From: Streptomyces coeruleorubidus
Lineage (GTDB): Bacteria > Actinomycetota > Actinomycetes > Streptomycetales > Streptomycetaceae
Assembly: GCF_028885415.1 (NCBI RefSeq)
Contig: NZ_CP118527.1
Location: 372,001-436,000, forward strand
DNA: 64,000 bases
Direction of reading: 5' to 3'
Part shown: piece by piece, positions 63,890-64,000 of the stretch
Position numbering within the stretch: the stretch's first letter is position 1
How the letters are laid out: the number at the start of each line of letters is the position of its first letter
Translations under genes and position numbers: made by a program
Notes under the pieces: generated by a model
What the model was told of the DNA's origin: nothing
The model's input: the letters and a program-made list of their open reading frames with translations, nothing else
Databases searched by the model: none

Positions 63890-64000
63890 CCACGACCGGG
63901 CCGGCTCGGCGGCAATCGTGAACAGCGCGCTTCACTCTTGTGTCGGCTGCCCGATCGGCGTTGACCAGGCCAATTCCCGCTGGAAGCCTCATTTCTGAGA
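63890..64000. other. Right edge of window
   Basis: About 110 bases remain. A 26-codon frame starting with GTG at 63918 (VNSALHSCVGCPIGVDQ and on to a TGA) contains a CVGC motif, but without family support it cannot be called a gene. Confidence 0.25.

Noticed and set aside
63918..63998. 26-codon frame with a CVGC motif as a cysteine-type leader peptide
   Set aside because: The following gene is outside the window and neither a ribosome site nor an attenuator can be shown.

Overview
The window is high-GC actinobacterial DNA, most likely from a Streptomyces chromosome (probably an arm or accessory region). The evidence is the codon bias, many GTG starts, secreted glycoside hydrolases, sugar ABC importers without their own ATPase, and typical Streptomyces families (ChaB, DUF2180, Rv1733c-like, HxlR). 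No tRNA, rRNA or CRISPR array was seen. About twenty otherwise well-conserved genes are broken by single-base indels, mostly one base missing in a G/C run. This looks more like uncorrected long-read error than decay, so 'frameshifted' below does not automatically mean 'pseudogene'. True decay (large deletions, in-frame stops, missing domains) is marked separately.

Region 1 (1-13 kb): a partial PaaX-like regulator, then a xyloglucan/beta-glucan utilisation locus. It holds a secreted GH5 endoglucanase with a beta-trefoil module, a lipoprotein-dependent sugar ABC importer (binding protein plus two permeases), a YicI-type GH31 alpha-xylosidase, a LacI regulator and a large secreted GH3 enzyme. 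Two LacI-type palindromes precede the transporter operon. The inferred route is outside cutting, oligosaccharide import, removal of xylose side chains inside, and LacI control.

Region 2 (13-28 kb): a graveyard of duplicated modules. It contains TetR genes (one intact, two wrecked), HxlR genes (two intact, two wrecked), hot-dog thioesterases (one intact, one deleted), alpha/beta hydrolases, a quinone-oxidoreductase-like ADH, a 3-hydroxyisobutyryl-CoA-hydrolase-like enzyme and an acyl-CoA synthetase. IS5 transposase remnants and the 3' end of a group II intron (maturase tail plus domain V) lie among them. A palindromic operator is shared by three HxlR-linked promoters.

Region 3 (28-34.4 kb): IS remnants, an alpha/beta hydrolase, a lower-GC 14-TM MFS exporter, and a TniQ-family gene cut by a complete IS630-family element with TA target duplication.

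Region 4 (34.4-51.4 kb): a coherent catabolic cluster. One arm (minus strand) encodes RidA, a D-threonine-aldolase/D-serine-dehydratase-type PLP enzyme, an SDR, a cupin, a spermidine/putrescine-type ABC importer, an aldehyde dehydrogenase and an Lrp regulator. The other arm (plus strand) encodes a HAD hydrolase, a second RidA and two FAD amine oxidases. A GntR regulator sits between them, and four copies of a TGGTCGACAA-type palindrome mark the promoters. The substrate is probably an amine or amino acid taken up by the transporter, oxidised to imine and aldehyde, deaminated with RidA help, and oxidised by the ALDH; this is inference. The two ridA genes form a nearly perfect 204-bp inverted repeat.

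Region 5 (51.4-64 kb): mostly housekeeping-like genes. These are a TniQ-C-terminus-like orphan, an acyl-CoA dehydrogenase, a Cys-rich four-helix copper-binding protein, ChaB, small membrane proteins, an NCS1 permease with an unusual C-terminal zinc-ribbon, a KhtT/KhtU-type cation/proton antiporter pair, a winged-helix HTH_42 protein, an amino-acid ABC permease remnant and a DszC/SfnB-like flavin monooxygenase behind a palindromic operator.
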